From positions 1 to 24,427 of the forward strand of contig JAIOPW010000027.1 of assembly GCA_021413665.1 (NCBI GenBank): DNA of 24,427 nucleotides. Direction: 5' to 3'. Positions 7,717 through 16,126 of this stretch are shown one piece after another. The stretch's first letter is position 1; every line of letters starts with the position of its first letter. The notes under the pieces were generated by a model, which was not told the origin of the DNA, searched no databases, and was given only the letters and a program-made list of their open reading frames with translations. Position numbers and translations under genes: made by a program. The DNA comes from Rhodocyclales bacterium (GTDB lineage Bacteria; Pseudomonadota; Gammaproteobacteria; Burkholderiales; Rhodocyclaceae).

Positions 7717-8372
7717 ACACCGCCACGCTCGCCGGCATCGGCATGACCTCGCAGCGCACCCGTGTGCGCATGGTCGAGCGCCTGCGCGAGCAGGGCATTC
7801 GCGATAGCCGTGTGCTGCATGCAATGGGTCTGGTGCCGCGCCATATATTCCTCGAACCGGCGTTGGCGAATCGCGCCTACGACGACACCGCGTTGCCTCT
7901 GGGTTTCGGCCAGACCATCTCGCAGCCTTTTGTGGTGGCGCGCATGATTGAAATCCTGATCGCTGGCCGCGATCTGGGCAAGACGCTGGAAATTGGCGCC
8001 GGTTGCGGCTATCAGGCGGCGATTCTTGGCGTGCTGTCGAAGCAGGTGTTTGCGGTCGAGCGCATAGCGCCCTTGCTGGCGCGCGCTCGCGACAACCTGA
8101 AACAGCTCAAGCTGTCCCACATCCGACTCAAGCACGCCGATGGCAATCTTGGGCTGCCGGAGGCTGCGCCATTTGATACCATCATATTGGCGGCGGCGGC
8201 GGCCGATGTGCCGCAGATACTGCTGGGACAATTGGCGCCGGGCGGAAGGTTGGTGATGCCGCTGGGGAATGCGGAACAGGTGATCAGCCTCGTCGAGCGC
8301 ACCGAAGATGGTTTCGTCGAATCCAAGTTTGACGCGGTGCGTTTCGTGCCGCTGTTGCCGGGAGTGGAATGA
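7713..8372 (+). CDS. pcm: Protein-L-isoaspartate O-methyltransferase
   Basis: A 219-residue cytoplasmic SAM-dependent enzyme that methylates isoaspartyl residues in aged proteins to start their repair. PLGFGQTISQPFVVARMIE is the family's substrate-side signature and LEIGAGCGYQAAILGVL is the glycine-rich SAM-binding motif I; GGRLVMPLG follows later. It overlaps surE by ATGA and nlpD also by ATGA. About 10 residues longer than the E. coli protein, at the N-terminus. Confidence 0.97.
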   Translation: MNTATLAGIGMTSQRTRVRMVERLREQGIRDSRVLHAMGLVPRHIFLEPALANRAYDDTALPLGFGQTISQPFVVARMIEILIAGRDLGKTLEIGAGCGYQAAILGVLSKQVFAVERIAPLLARARDNLKQLKLSHIRLKHADGNLGLPEAAPFDTIILAAAAADVPQILLGQLAPGGRLVMPLGNAEQVISLVERTEDGFVESKFDAVRFVPLLPGVE

Positions 8373-9265
8373 ACGCTACGCGACTGATGCTTGTTGTCCT
8401 GCTGCCGATCTTCGGCGGCTGCGCCAGCCATGCGCCGGCGCCGGTGGAGGATCGTGGCGGCGCGCCGGCTGCGGCAAAGCCCGCAGTACCGGGAGCGGTG
8501 ACCGCAACGGATCCTCGTGCAGGTTTCTACACGGTGAAGAAGGGCGACACCCTCTACAGCATTGCACTCGACAACGGCCAGGACTACAAGGATGTGGCCG
8601 CGTGGAATTATCTGGAGAACCCCAACCTGATCAAGGTCGGACAGCCGTTGCGCGTGACCCCGCCCGACGGCGGTGCGCCGATCGCCGTGACCAGGCCGGT
8701 AACATCGAGTGGGCCAGTGGAGATCAAGCCGGCGCCGGTCAGCGCCAATACCGACAGTTTCAAGCGCGAGCCGAAGGGCGGCAAGCAGGCCTATTCCGAT
8801 GAGGCGTTGGCCAGGGCGCGGCACGGCGAGGCATCCGAAACGCCGGAAGCCAAACCGGCGGAGGTCAAGCCAGCCGAGAAGCCCGTTCTTGCCGGCGATG
8901 AAGTCGAGTGGATGTGGCCCGCCAACGGCAAACCGATCACGCCGTTTGCCGAGGGGAGCAGCAAGGGTGTCGATATCGCCGGCAAGGCGGGCGATCCGGT
9001 GCTGGCCGCCGCTGGTGGGGTGGTGTCTTATGCCGGTGCCGGTTTGCGGGGCTATGGCAACCTGGTCGTGCTGCGCCACAATGCGACCTATCTTTCCGTA
9101 TACGCCCACAACAGCAAGATACTGGTCAAGGAAAAGCAGGCAGTAGCGAAAGGACAGAAAATCGCCGAAATGGGAAGTACCGACGCCGAAAGTCCTCGCC
9201 TGCATTTCGAGATCCGACGCTTGGGCAAACCGGCCGATCCGCAAAAGTTTCTGCCCGCCCGCTGA
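8369..9265 (+). CDS. nlpD: LysM/M23 murein-hydrolase-activator lipoprotein NlpD
   Basis: A 298-residue envelope lipoprotein. A signal peptide ends in the lipobox FGGC (Cys18). A LysM peptidoglycan-binding domain follows at about 52-102 (FYTVKKGDTLYSIALDNGQ...NLIKVGQPLRV), then a Pro/Ala/Lys-rich linker, then an M23 LytM domain at about 195-295. In the M23 domain the metal-ligand His before the Asp is absent (SSKGVDIAG), while RLHFEIR is kept; this degenerate pattern is that of NlpD, which activates the septal amidase AmiC rather than cutting murein. Its position before rpoS matches the classic operon; the main rpoS promoter of enterobacteria lies within nlpD, but I could not identify one here. 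Confidence 0.94.
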   Translation: MNATRLMLVVLLPIFGGCASHAPAPVEDRGGAPAAAKPAVPGAVTATDPRAGFYTVKKGDTLYSIALDNGQDYKDVAAWNYLENPNLIKVGQPLRVTPPDGGAPIAVTRPVTSSGPVEIKPAPVSANTDSFKREPKGGKQAYSDEALARARHGEASETPEAKPAEVKPAEKPVLAGDEVEWMWPANGKPITPFAEGSSKGVDIAGKAGDPVLAAAGGVVSYAGAGLRGYGNLVVLRHNATYLSVYAHNSKILVKEKQAVAKGQKIAEMGSTDAESPRLHFEIRRLGKPADPQKFLPAR

Positions 9266-9271
9266 GCGGCC

Positions 9272-10186
9272 ATGGCCGACGACGCATTCCTTCCGGAGCG
9301 CGAAGACGCCGAAGTCGTTCCCGACCCGCGTGAGCCGGGTCTGCTGGAAGATATTACCCAAGTCTATCTTCACGAAATCGGCGCGACGCCGCTATTGAGT
9401 GCGGCGGAAGAGGTCAGGCTCGCGCGTGCCGCCCACGCCGGCGACTTCGCCGCGAGGCAGCACATGATCGAAGCCAATCTGCGGCTGGTGGTCAGCATTG
9501 CCCGCCACTACCTGCATCGCGGCCTGCCGCTCGACGACCTGATCGAGGAGGGCAATCTGGGCCTGATCCATGCCATGGAAAAATTCGATCCTGAACGCGG
9601 TTTTCGCTTCTCCACCTATGCCACGTGGTGGATTCGTCAGAACGTCGAGCGTGCGATCATGAACCAGTCGCGCACCGTGCGTCTGCCGGTCTACCTCATC
9701 AAGGAACTCAACATCGTGCTGCGCGCCATGCGGCAACTCGACCGGGAGCGCGGCGCGGCGGATGAAAGGCCTGGCGCCATGCTGGAGGCGGTGGCGCAGC
9801 TGCTCGATCGTCCAGTGGCCGAAATCCGCCAGCTGCTGGCGCTCAACGAGCGCTCCGCCTCGCTCGATTCGCCGCTCGACATCGATCCTGATTTGTCGAT
9901 GGCGGACTCGATGGCCGATGAGGCCGCCGAGGATCCTGCCGCCCACCTTGCCCAGCACGAGGCAGAAGCGCTGGTCGCCGACTGGGTTGCCCAACTCACC
10001 GATCGCCAGCGCCTGGTCGTCGAGTGCCGCTATGGTTTGGGCGGCCAGGACGTCACCACGCTGGAAGTCATCGCCAAAGATCTGGGCTTGACGCGCGAAC
10101 GGGTGCGGCAGATACAGATGGAGGCGCTGTCCCAATTGCGGAAGCGCATTGCCCACGACGGGCTGACGCCCGGGGCACTACTTTGA
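9272..10186 (+). CDS. rpoS: RNA polymerase sigma factor RpoS
   Basis: A 304-residue sigma70-family factor for stationary phase and general stress. Region 1.2 is LLEDITQVYLHEIGATPLLS. Region 2 spans ANLRLVVSIARHYLHRGLPLDDLIEEGNLGLIHAMEKFDPERGFRFSTYATWWIRQ, including the -10 recognition and melting helices. Region 4 carries the -35-binding HTH VTTLEVIAKDLGLTRERVRQIQ. Slightly shorter than E. coli RpoS (330), mostly at the N-terminus. Location right after nlpD (6-base gap) separates it from RpoD and RpoH. The start lacks a strong Shine-Dalgarno. The stop codon lies inside a 13-bp tandem duplication. Confidence 0.97.
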   Translation: MADDAFLPEREDAEVVPDPREPGLLEDITQVYLHEIGATPLLSAAEEVRLARAAHAGDFAARQHMIEANLRLVVSIARHYLHRGLPLDDLIEEGNLGLIHAMEKFDPERGFRFSTYATWWIRQNVERAIMNQSRTVRLPVYLIKELNIVLRAMRQLDRERGAADERPGAMLEAVAQLLDRPVAEIRQLLALNERSASLDSPLDIDPDLSMADSMADEAAEDPAAHLAQHEAEALVADWVAQLTDRQRLVVECRYGLGGQDVTTLEVIAKDLGLTRERVRQIQMEALSQLRKRIAHDGLTPGALL

Positions 10187-10199
10187 GGCACTACTTTGA
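10174..10199. repeat. 13-bp tandem direct repeat at the rpoS/mltB junction
   Basis: GGCACTACTTTGA occurs twice head to tail (10174-10186 and 10187-10199). The first copy contains the rpoS stop codon TGA; the second contains the complementary stop of convergent mltB. With one copy removed, the two genes would overlap at their ends. No terminator hairpin is visible between them. Confidence 0.95.
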
Positions 10200-11183
10200 G
10201 CCGTGCAATGCGGCGGCCAGGTCCATCACGGCGGCCGCGTAGAAGCTGCTGCGGTTGTAGCGCGTGATGACATGGAAGTTGCGATAGCCGAGACGGTATT
10301 CGGTCATGCCATCGGGCGTCACCAAGTCGATCAGGGCAGCCGGCTGGTCCGGCAGCGCCGTCTCACCAGCGCCGACTCTTGTCAGCGCGACATTGGCCGC
10401 TGCCATTTCTTGTGGCGTATGACGCGGTGCGATGCCCGCGTCGATCAATGCCTGCACACCGTCGCCGCGGATGGCAATGGTAACGGCAATCGGTGCATCC
10501 TTTTCCCATCCATGCCGGGCCAAAAAATTGGCCACGCTACCAATGGCATCGGCGGGGCTGTTGGTCAGGTCGATGCGGCCGTTGCCATCGAAGTCGATCG
10601 CATAGCGGCGCCTTGAGGAAGGCAGGAACTGTGGCAGCCCAAGGGCTCCGGCGTAGGAGCCAGTGTAGGCCAGCGGGTTGCGCTGCTCCTCGCGTGCCAG
10701 CAGCAGCAGTTCTTCCAGTTCGCGACGGAACAGATCCGCGCGCGGCGGATAGTCGAAAGCCAGTGTGGTCAGCGCGGCGAATGTGCCGAAGCGCCCCATG
10801 TGTTTGCCATAGATGGTCTCGACGCCGATGATGGCGGTAATGATCTCGACCGGGACGCCAAAGCGCGCCTCGGCGGCCGCGAGTTCGGCGACATGGACAC
10901 GCATGAAGCGCCGCCCGGCGGCAATGCGCTTCGGTTCGACGAAGCGGCTCCGATAACCCTGCCAGGAGCGCACGCCAGGATCCTTCGGCGGCATGACGGC
11001 CTTGATCACGACGGCAATCGGTTTGGTCCGGTGGAACAGCGCGCTGAGCGCGTCGACGTCGAAGCCGTGCCGGGTGTTCATGTCCGCAACGAAAGCTTGC
11101 ACGTCTTCGCGTTGCGCGTAGGTTTCGGCGTGCAGGCTGGAAGCCAGCGTGGCCAACATCAAGAGAAAGAGCAGGCGGGTCAT
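10191..11183 (-). CDS. mltB: Lytic murein transglycosylase B
   Basis: A 330-residue family-3 lytic transglycosylase that cleaves the MurNAc-GlcNAc bond of peptidoglycan. A signal peptide (MTRLLFLLMLATLASSLHA) without a lipobox Cys suggests a soluble periplasmic form. The catalytic Glu122 is in IIGVETIYGKHMGRF; LAYTGSYAGALGLPQFLPSS and IDFDGNGRIDLTNSPADAIGSVANFLARHGW are strong family blocks. The ATG at 11183 overlaps the tgpA-like stop by 4 bases (ATGA), so the much longer upstream frame is not used. Last gene of the moxR operon. A copy of the dispersed motif at 10356-10377 encodes RVGAGETA. Confidence 0.95.
   Translation of the reverse strand: MTRLLFLLMLATLASSLHAETYAQREDVQAFVADMNTRHGFDVDALSALFHRTKPIAVVIKAVMPPKDPGVRSWQGYRSRFVEPKRIAAGRRFMRVHVAELAAAEARFGVPVEIITAIIGVETIYGKHMGRFGTFAALTTLAFDYPPRADLFRRELEELLLLAREEQRNPLAYTGSYAGALGLPQFLPSSRRRYAIDFDGNGRIDLTNSPADAIGSVANFLARHGWEKDAPIAVTIAIRGDGVQALIDAGIAPRHTPQEMAAANVALTRVGAGETALPDQPAALIDLVTPDGMTEYRLGYRNFHVITRYNRSSFYAAAVMDLAAALHGSK
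10356..10377 (+). repeat. Dispersed 22-nt motif, copy in mltB
   Basis: Identical to the intergenic copy at 21474-21495 except for one base over the 22. It is antisense to mltB. Confidence 0.7.
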
Positions 11184-13132
11184 GGCTTGAAGGCGGCGAT
11201 TTTCGCCTTGAACTGACTCAGGTCGCCGGGCTGCGGTGCCGGCCCGTAGCGCAAGCGGGCGTATAGCGCAGCGATTTCGGCAATCGCGCGGGCATGGACC
11301 GGAGCCTGCATGCCGGCGCGTTGCGCAAAGGCCAGCGGGCCTTCCCAGGCCTGCCAGGCGATGCCGTGCCTGGACAGCCTTGCGGTGAATCGCCGCCACG
11401 CGACCAGCGCCGGATCGACGCGTAGGCGGTTGCGCAATATCCAGGCCGTGAGGCCCAGCATGACCATGCCGCAGAGCACCGAAAGCACCGCCGTCATGTT
11501 GCGCCAGTCCGGCTCGTTAAGCCCCACGCTGGCGAGAAAGTCGCGCTGACGTTGCGGGTTGTAGCCCAGCACCCACTGGTTCCAGCCGTTGGTGACCGCG
11601 TCCAGTCGGTAGCGCAATTCCCTGAGCCAGGCCAGGTCGCCACGGGCGAGGAAAGGCAGCGCCTCGCCAGCCGGCACTGCGGCCGTGAAATTACTGTTGA
11701 TGCGGCTTGGCGCCGAAATCGCCGTCGGGTCGATACGCACCCAGCCACGCCCTGCAATCCACGCTTCGGCCCAGGCGTGGGCGTCGTACTGGCGCACCAC
11801 CAGATAGCCGTCCACCGGATTGATTTCGCCACCCTGGTAGCCGGCCACTACTCGCGCCGGTACGCCGGCGGCGCGGAGGGCAAAGACGAAGGAAGCGGCA
11901 AAGTGTTCGCAGAATCCGCGCTTTGTATCGAACAGAAACTCGTCGACGATGTCGGGGCCGAGCAGCGGCGGGTTCAGGGTGTAGATCAGGAGCTGCTTCA
12001 GAAACAGATTCTCTGCGGCGATCAGGATCGCCGCGCCGTCGTCGCCGTACTGTGCTCTCCAACCCGCGCTGATGGCTCGAATGCGCGGATTGCCGTCTTT
12101 CGGCAGCGCCAGCGCATTGCGCAGCATGTTCGGCGCTTCGTTGCCCCCCGCAATTGCGTCAGGCCAGGCGCGCTGCGTGTAGCGTATGCGATTGCGCACG
12201 GCTTGGCGTGCGATGGGCTGGTAGTCGCTGGTCAGGGCGCTCTCGGGTGGCAAGGTGCCGGGCATCTCCAGAGCAAACAGCCAATATTTTCCGTGCGGTT
12301 CCAGGGTGACTTCGTAATCCACCGGTGTGCCGGCGGCGGCGTACGGAACCTGTGGGTAGGCGCCGAGAATTTGCGTCACCCGCCAACTGCGGCCATCGAA
12401 GGAAGGCATCACCGGCCCGCGCCAGTAGAGCTGCGATTGCGGTGGGACGTCGCCCTTGAACCGCACCCGGAACGCAATGGCATCCGATTGCGATAGTTGC
12501 GCTATCGAACCCGGCGACATGGTGTCGGACAACCCCGATACAGCGGAGAAGCGGTCCTGCGGAATGCCCCACAGCGGACCCTGCACGCGCGGGAACAGGA
12601 CGAACAACAGCAGCATGAAAGGCAAAGCCTGCGCCAGCATCAACCCGGCGCGACCCAATTGTTGTCGTGGGTTCGGACGGTCGTCGCTGGCGGCCAGCAG
12701 CGTCGCGGTGGTAATCAGTATCGTGATGCAGGCGAGCATCGCCGTGGGTATGGTTTGGGTGAACAGGAATTGGCCGAGCACCAGGAAATAGCAGACCAGC
12801 GCCGTGGCCACTGCATCGCGCGCGGCTCTCAGCTCGAGCAGTTTCAGGGCAAGAAAGACCACCAGCAGCGCGACTCCCGGCGTTCGGCCGAGTATGGTCC
12901 GATATTGGAGAAAGACGCCCACCGTGCCCGCCATGACCAGGATGACCAGCAACCAGCGTGGCGGCAGATGCCATTGCCGCCAGGTCAGTGCGGCGCGCCA
13001 GGCAAACGCTGTTGCCGTGCCAAGCGTCAGCCACAACGGCAAATGCGGCGTCAGCGGAGCGCTCGCCGCCAACGCGGTGGCCAGCAGCCACCAGGCCTGG
13101 CGCCGGCTGACAGGGCGCTTAGCGCGCGCCAT
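11180..13132 (-). CDS. TgpA-like membrane transglutaminase (DUF3488 plus TGase core)
   Basis: A 650-residue inner-membrane protein. The first 190 residues hold about six transmembrane helices (DUF3488/TgpA_N). A large periplasmic region with a transglutaminase-like domain follows: catalytic Cys408 in KRGFCEHFA, His452 in DAHAWAE and Asp468 in RIDPT, a complete triad. A further helix near 555-575 (VLSVLCGMVMLGLTAWIL) precedes a cytoplasmic C-terminal tail. Pseudomonas TgpA has this architecture and is essential there; its natural substrate is unresolved. The ATG at 13132 lies within the end of the DUF58 gene (14-base overlap), so the 38 extra upstream codons are discounted. Confidence 0.93.
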   Translation of the reverse strand: MARAKRPVSRRQAWWLLATALAASAPLTPHLPLWLTLGTATAFAWRAALTWRQWHLPPRWLLVILVMAGTVGVFLQYRTILGRTPGVALLVVFLALKLLELRAARDAVATALVCYFLVLGQFLFTQTIPTAMLACITILITTATLLAASDDRPNPRQQLGRAGLMLAQALPFMLLLFVLFPRVQGPLWGIPQDRFSAVSGLSDTMSPGSIAQLSQSDAIAFRVRFKGDVPPQSQLYWRGPVMPSFDGRSWRVTQILGAYPQVPYAAAGTPVDYEVTLEPHGKYWLFALEMPGTLPPESALTSDYQPIARQAVRNRIRYTQRAWPDAIAGGNEAPNMLRNALALPKDGNPRIRAISAGWRAQYGDDGAAILIAAENLFLKQLLIYTLNPPLLGPDIVDEFLFDTKRGFCEHFAASFVFALRAAGVPARVVAGYQGGEINPVDGYLVVRQYDAHAWAEAWIAGRGWVRIDPTAISAPSRINSNFTAAVPAGEALPFLARGDLAWLRELRYRLDAVTNGWNQWVLGYNPQRQRDFLASVGLNEPDWRNMTAVLSVLCGMVMLGLTAWILRNRLRVDPALVAWRRFTARLSRHGIAWQAWEGPLAFAQRAGMQAPVHARAIAEIAALYARLRYGPAPQPGDLSQFKAKIAAFKP

Positions 13133-14096
13133 GATCGTGCAGCGCCAGTGCGCGCAGGCCGCCGGCGAGTTGTGCCTGCCCGCTTCCCGGTACGAGACGA
13201 ATACCGGGCATTCGCAAGCCCCAGGCCAGCCCTGCGGCATCGGCATCGATCATCCAGCGGGCGAGAACGGAAAGGCGTTGTTCCGTGTCGACGATATCCG
13301 GCAGTGCATCCCAGTCCAGCCAGAGCTGCTGCGCCGCTGCTCCGGTAAATAGTTTGGTCAGCAATGGGCCATCCTGCTGGCGCGCCACCGCCTTCCAGGC
13401 CACATGGCGTGGCGGATCGGCTGCCTGATGGTTGCGCAGGCCGGAGAAGTCATCGGCACCACGCCCGTCCTTCGTCGAACCTCGTGTCGAGTGGCTGCTC
13501 CACGGCAGCGGTGGTGCCTTCACGGCCGGGGTCGGATAGACCAGGCAATTGAGGTTGGGGCCGGCATAGCTCCAGGCACGGACCAGGCCCAGCGGCCAGG
13601 TGGTTTCAATGGTGAGGCGCGGCATCGGCAGCCAGCCGCGCCGCGCCGTGCGAACATTCATGGTGGCGACCGTGCTCGCCCGCGGGCCGATGTCGATTTC
13701 GACGGGAACGTCATCGACCGACAGGCGCAGGCAAGTGCGGGCATCGGAACGCTGATTTTCCAGCACCACATCGAACTGCGCCAGACCGCCGGCAAATACG
13801 GGTTCGCAACGGCTGGGGCGAATCGAAATCAGGACGAGGTTGCGGAAGGTGTGGAGGATGGTGATGATGCCCAGTCCCGCCAGAAGGAATACCAGCGCGT
13901 GTCCAAGGCTGAGGTTGTAGTTCATCGCACCCAGCAGGATGACGCCGAGCGCCGTGGCGTAGGCAAGCCCGGCTCGTGTCGGCAAGACATAGACCCTGCG
14001 CTGGGTGAGGATGATGGGGGCCGGTTCTGGCGGCCGTACGCGCAGGGCCCAGCGGACAAAAGTTTCATGCAGCCGGTGGCGCAGGGAAGCCGGCAT
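13119..14096 (-). CDS. DUF58-domain membrane-anchored protein
   Basis: A 325-residue protein with two N-terminal transmembrane helices (about 40-85: AYATALGVILLGAMNYNLSL and ALVFLLAGLGIITIL). The DUF58 signature DDFSGLRNHQAADPPRHVAWKAVARQQ lies in the C-terminal half. DUF58 proteins are usually encoded beside MoxR ATPases and are thought to be their membrane-linked partners, often with a von Willebrand A-like fold. It starts 2 bases after the moxR stop and overlaps the tgpA-like gene, fixing it in the moxR-DUF58-tgpA-mltB operon. Molecular function is not known. Confidence 0.92.
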   Translation of the reverse strand: MPASLRHRLHETFVRWALRVRPPEPAPIILTQRRVYVLPTRAGLAYATALGVILLGAMNYNLSLGHALVFLLAGLGIITILHTFRNLVLISIRPSRCEPVFAGGLAQFDVVLENQRSDARTCLRLSVDDVPVEIDIGPRASTVATMNVRTARRGWLPMPRLTIETTWPLGLVRAWSYAGPNLNCLVYPTPAVKAPPLPWSSHSTRGSTKDGRGADDFSGLRNHQAADPPRHVAWKAVARQQDGPLLTKLFTGAAAQQLWLDWDALPDIVDTEQRLSVLARWMIDADAAGLAWGLRMPGIRLVPGSGQAQLAGGLRALALHDHGAR

Positions 14097-14098
14097 GC

Positions 14099-15019
14099 TC
14101 AGGGCAGGGGCACCGCCTCGATCAGGGCGGCGGCGACCGACTCGACGTCGGTGTGTGCGGTATCGTCGATCGGCCTCAGGCGGTGGGCGATGACGCCGGG
14201 CAGGACCCCCTGCACGTCCTCCGGCAGGACATGGTCGCGGCCATCGAGCAAAGCCCAGGCGCGAGCCACCGCCAGTAGTGCGAGGCAGGCGCGGGGCGAC
14301 AGTCCGGCCTGCCAGCGCGGTGCCGTCCGCGTGTGTGCCGCCAGCGCCTGTACGTAGTCGATCAGGGCAGACGAGGCATGAACCCCGCGCGCGCTGTCCT
14401 GCATTTCGACCAGGCGTTGCGGCGTGATGCGCGGATTCAGGCTTGCAAGCATCTGGCGCCGGTCGGCGCCGGCGAGTAGTTCACGCTCGGCCGCCGGATC
14501 CGGGTAGCCAAGTTCAATCTTGAGCAGGAAGCGGTCGAGTTGGGATTCGGGCAGGGGGAAGGTACCGATCTGATGGGCCGGGTTCTGCGTGGCAATGACG
14601 AAGAAAGGTTCGGGCAAGGCGCGGGTTTTCCCTTCCGCCGTGACCTGTCTTTCTTCCATTGCTTCGAGCAGCGCGCTTTGAGCCTTGGGCGTGGCGCGAT
14701 TGATCTCGTCGGCCAGGACCAACTGGGTAAATATGGGTCCTGGATGGAAGTGAAAGCTGCCGCTGTCGCGGTCGAAGATCGAGACGCCGAGAATGTCTGC
14801 CGGCAGCATGTCGCTGGTGAACTGAATGCGCTGAAAATCCAGGCCCAGCACCCGGGCCAATACATGGGCCAAGGTGGTCTTGCCGACGCCCGGCAGGTCT
14901 TCGATGAGCAGGTGCCCGCGCGCCAGCAGGCAGGCGAGCGCGAGACGTATGGGGCGTTCCTTGCCAAGGATGATGCGGTTGATGTCGGCAAGGATGGCAT
15001 CAAGTTCAGGGGGTCGCAT
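14099..15019 (-). CDS. MoxR-family AAA+ ATPase
   Basis: A 306-residue cytoplasmic AAA+ ATPase. Walker A is at 44-49 (DLPGVGKTTLAH, Lys47) and Walker B at 100-105 (LVLADE); FFVIATQNPAHQIGTFPLPESQLDRFLLKIELGYP covers sensor 1 and the arginine-finger region; the C-terminal lid includes GLSPRACLALLAVARAWAL. MoxR proteins act as chaperone-like ATPases for membrane or periplasmic complexes, typically with DUF58 and VWA partners. The ATG at 15019 (MRPPELDAIL) is preferred; an in-frame ATG at 15070 would add 17 residues, and neither start has a clear Shine-Dalgarno. First gene of the operon. Confidence 0.93.
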   Translation of the reverse strand: MRPPELDAILADINRIILGKERPIRLALACLLARGHLLIEDLPGVGKTTLAHVLARVLGLDFQRIQFTSDMLPADILGVSIFDRDSGSFHFHPGPIFTQLVLADEINRATPKAQSALLEAMEERQVTAEGKTRALPEPFFVIATQNPAHQIGTFPLPESQLDRFLLKIELGYPDPAAERELLAGADRRQMLASLNPRITPQRLVEMQDSARGVHASSALIDYVQALAAHTRTAPRWQAGLSPRACLALLAVARAWALLDGRDHVLPEDVQGVLPGVIAHRLRPIDDTAHTDVESVAAALIEAVPLP

Positions 15020-15097
15020 GGGGTCGGAATTTTCAGTGGGCTTTGATGGATAATATGATTTTTGAAACATTGTAAGTCATCAGGCAAAACACTCGAC

Positions 15098-16024
15098 ATG
15101 ACAACCACCGCCTTCATTACCCACCGCGACTGCTGGCAGCACGACATGGGAGCGCATCATCCGGAGTGCCCGGACCGGCTCGGCGCGATCAGCGATCGCC
15201 TGATTGCTTCCGGACTCGACCTCTACCTCCAGTTCCACGACGCACCGCTGGCGGAGGTGGAGCAGTTGTTGCGTGTTCATCCGCGCGACTACATAGATCA
15301 TGTGCATAACAGCAGTCCGGCACATGGCATCGTGCATCTCGATCCGGATACGGCGATGTCTCCCGGGACCTTGCAGGCGGCGTTGCGGTCGGCCGGCGCT
15401 GGCTGTTTCGCCACTGACCTGGTGATGCGCGGCGAAGCGAACAACGCCTTTTGCGCGATCCGCCCGCCCGGCCATCATGCCGAGCGCGGGAAGGCAATGG
15501 GTTTCTGCTTCTTCAACAATGTCGCCGTCGCCGCACGACACGCACTCGAGGCGTGGGGTCTGTCGCGCGTCGCGATCATCGATTTTGACGTCCATCACGG
15601 CAACGGCACCGAAGAAATATTTGCCGGCGACTCCCGCGTCCTCATGGCCGGAATTTTCCAGCATCCCTTCTATCCCTATTGCGGAACCGACAATCCGGCA
15701 TCCAACATGTGCAATGTGCCACTGCCTGCCGGAACGCGCGGTGAGGATTTCCGTCAGGCGGTCTACGATATCTGGCTGCCTCGTCTGCGGGAGTTCAAGC
15801 CGGAAATGATCTTCGTCTCGGCTGGTTTCGATGCCCACTACGAGGACGATATGGCCTCGCTCGGGTTGGTCGAGTCGGACTATGCCTGGGTCACGGAACA
15901 GATCAAGCTGATTGCCGGCGAGTTTTCCAAAGGGCGAATCGTGTCCGTGCTGGAAGGCGGCTATGTACTCTCCGCGCTGGCCCGCAGCGTTGTGACGCAC
16001 ATCAAGGTGCTGGCTGATTTGTAA
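15098..16024 (+). CDS. Histone-deacetylase-family (class II-like) hydrolase
   Basis: A 308-residue zinc-dependent amidohydrolase of the acetoin utilization/HDAC family. The active-site blocks are present: IRPPGHHAERGKAMGFCFFNN (His126-His127), DFDVHHGNGTEEIF (zinc ligands Asp164 and His166), SAGFDAHYEDD (Asp245) and LEGGY. Bacterial members deacetylate small molecules such as polyamines or acylated lysines; the substrate cannot be read from sequence. The ATG at 15098 is chosen over a TTG at 15062 because MTTTAFITHRDC is the usual family start. Divergent from moxR with 78 bases between; the gap to dapA is 102 bases. Confidence 0.93.
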   Translation: MTTTAFITHRDCWQHDMGAHHPECPDRLGAISDRLIASGLDLYLQFHDAPLAEVEQLLRVHPRDYIDHVHNSSPAHGIVHLDPDTAMSPGTLQAALRSAGAGCFATDLVMRGEANNAFCAIRPPGHHAERGKAMGFCFFNNVAVAARHALEAWGLSRVAIIDFDVHHGNGTEEIFAGDSRVLMAGIFQHPFYPYCGTDNPASNMCNVPLPAGTRGEDFRQAVYDIWLPRLREFKPEMIFVSAGFDAHYEDDMASLGLVESDYAWVTEQIKLIAGEFSKGRIVSVLEGGYVLSALARSVVTHIKVLADL

Positions 16025-16126
16025 GGCGACGTTGCCGGGTACGCCGCGGCATGGCCATCAGTTAGAATTCAGCCTCTTGCATACTCCATTCGCTGCCGCA
16101 TCGGGCTTTCCGTTCCGGATATTTAC

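Noticed and set aside
8012..9373. Minus-strand 453-codon open frame opposite pcm, nlpD and rpoS
   Set aside because: It spans three well-identified plus-strand genes and shows no recognisable domain.
11552..12496. Plus-strand 314-codon open frame opposite the tgpA-like gene
   Set aside because: It is antisense to a gene with an intact catalytic triad and has no family features.
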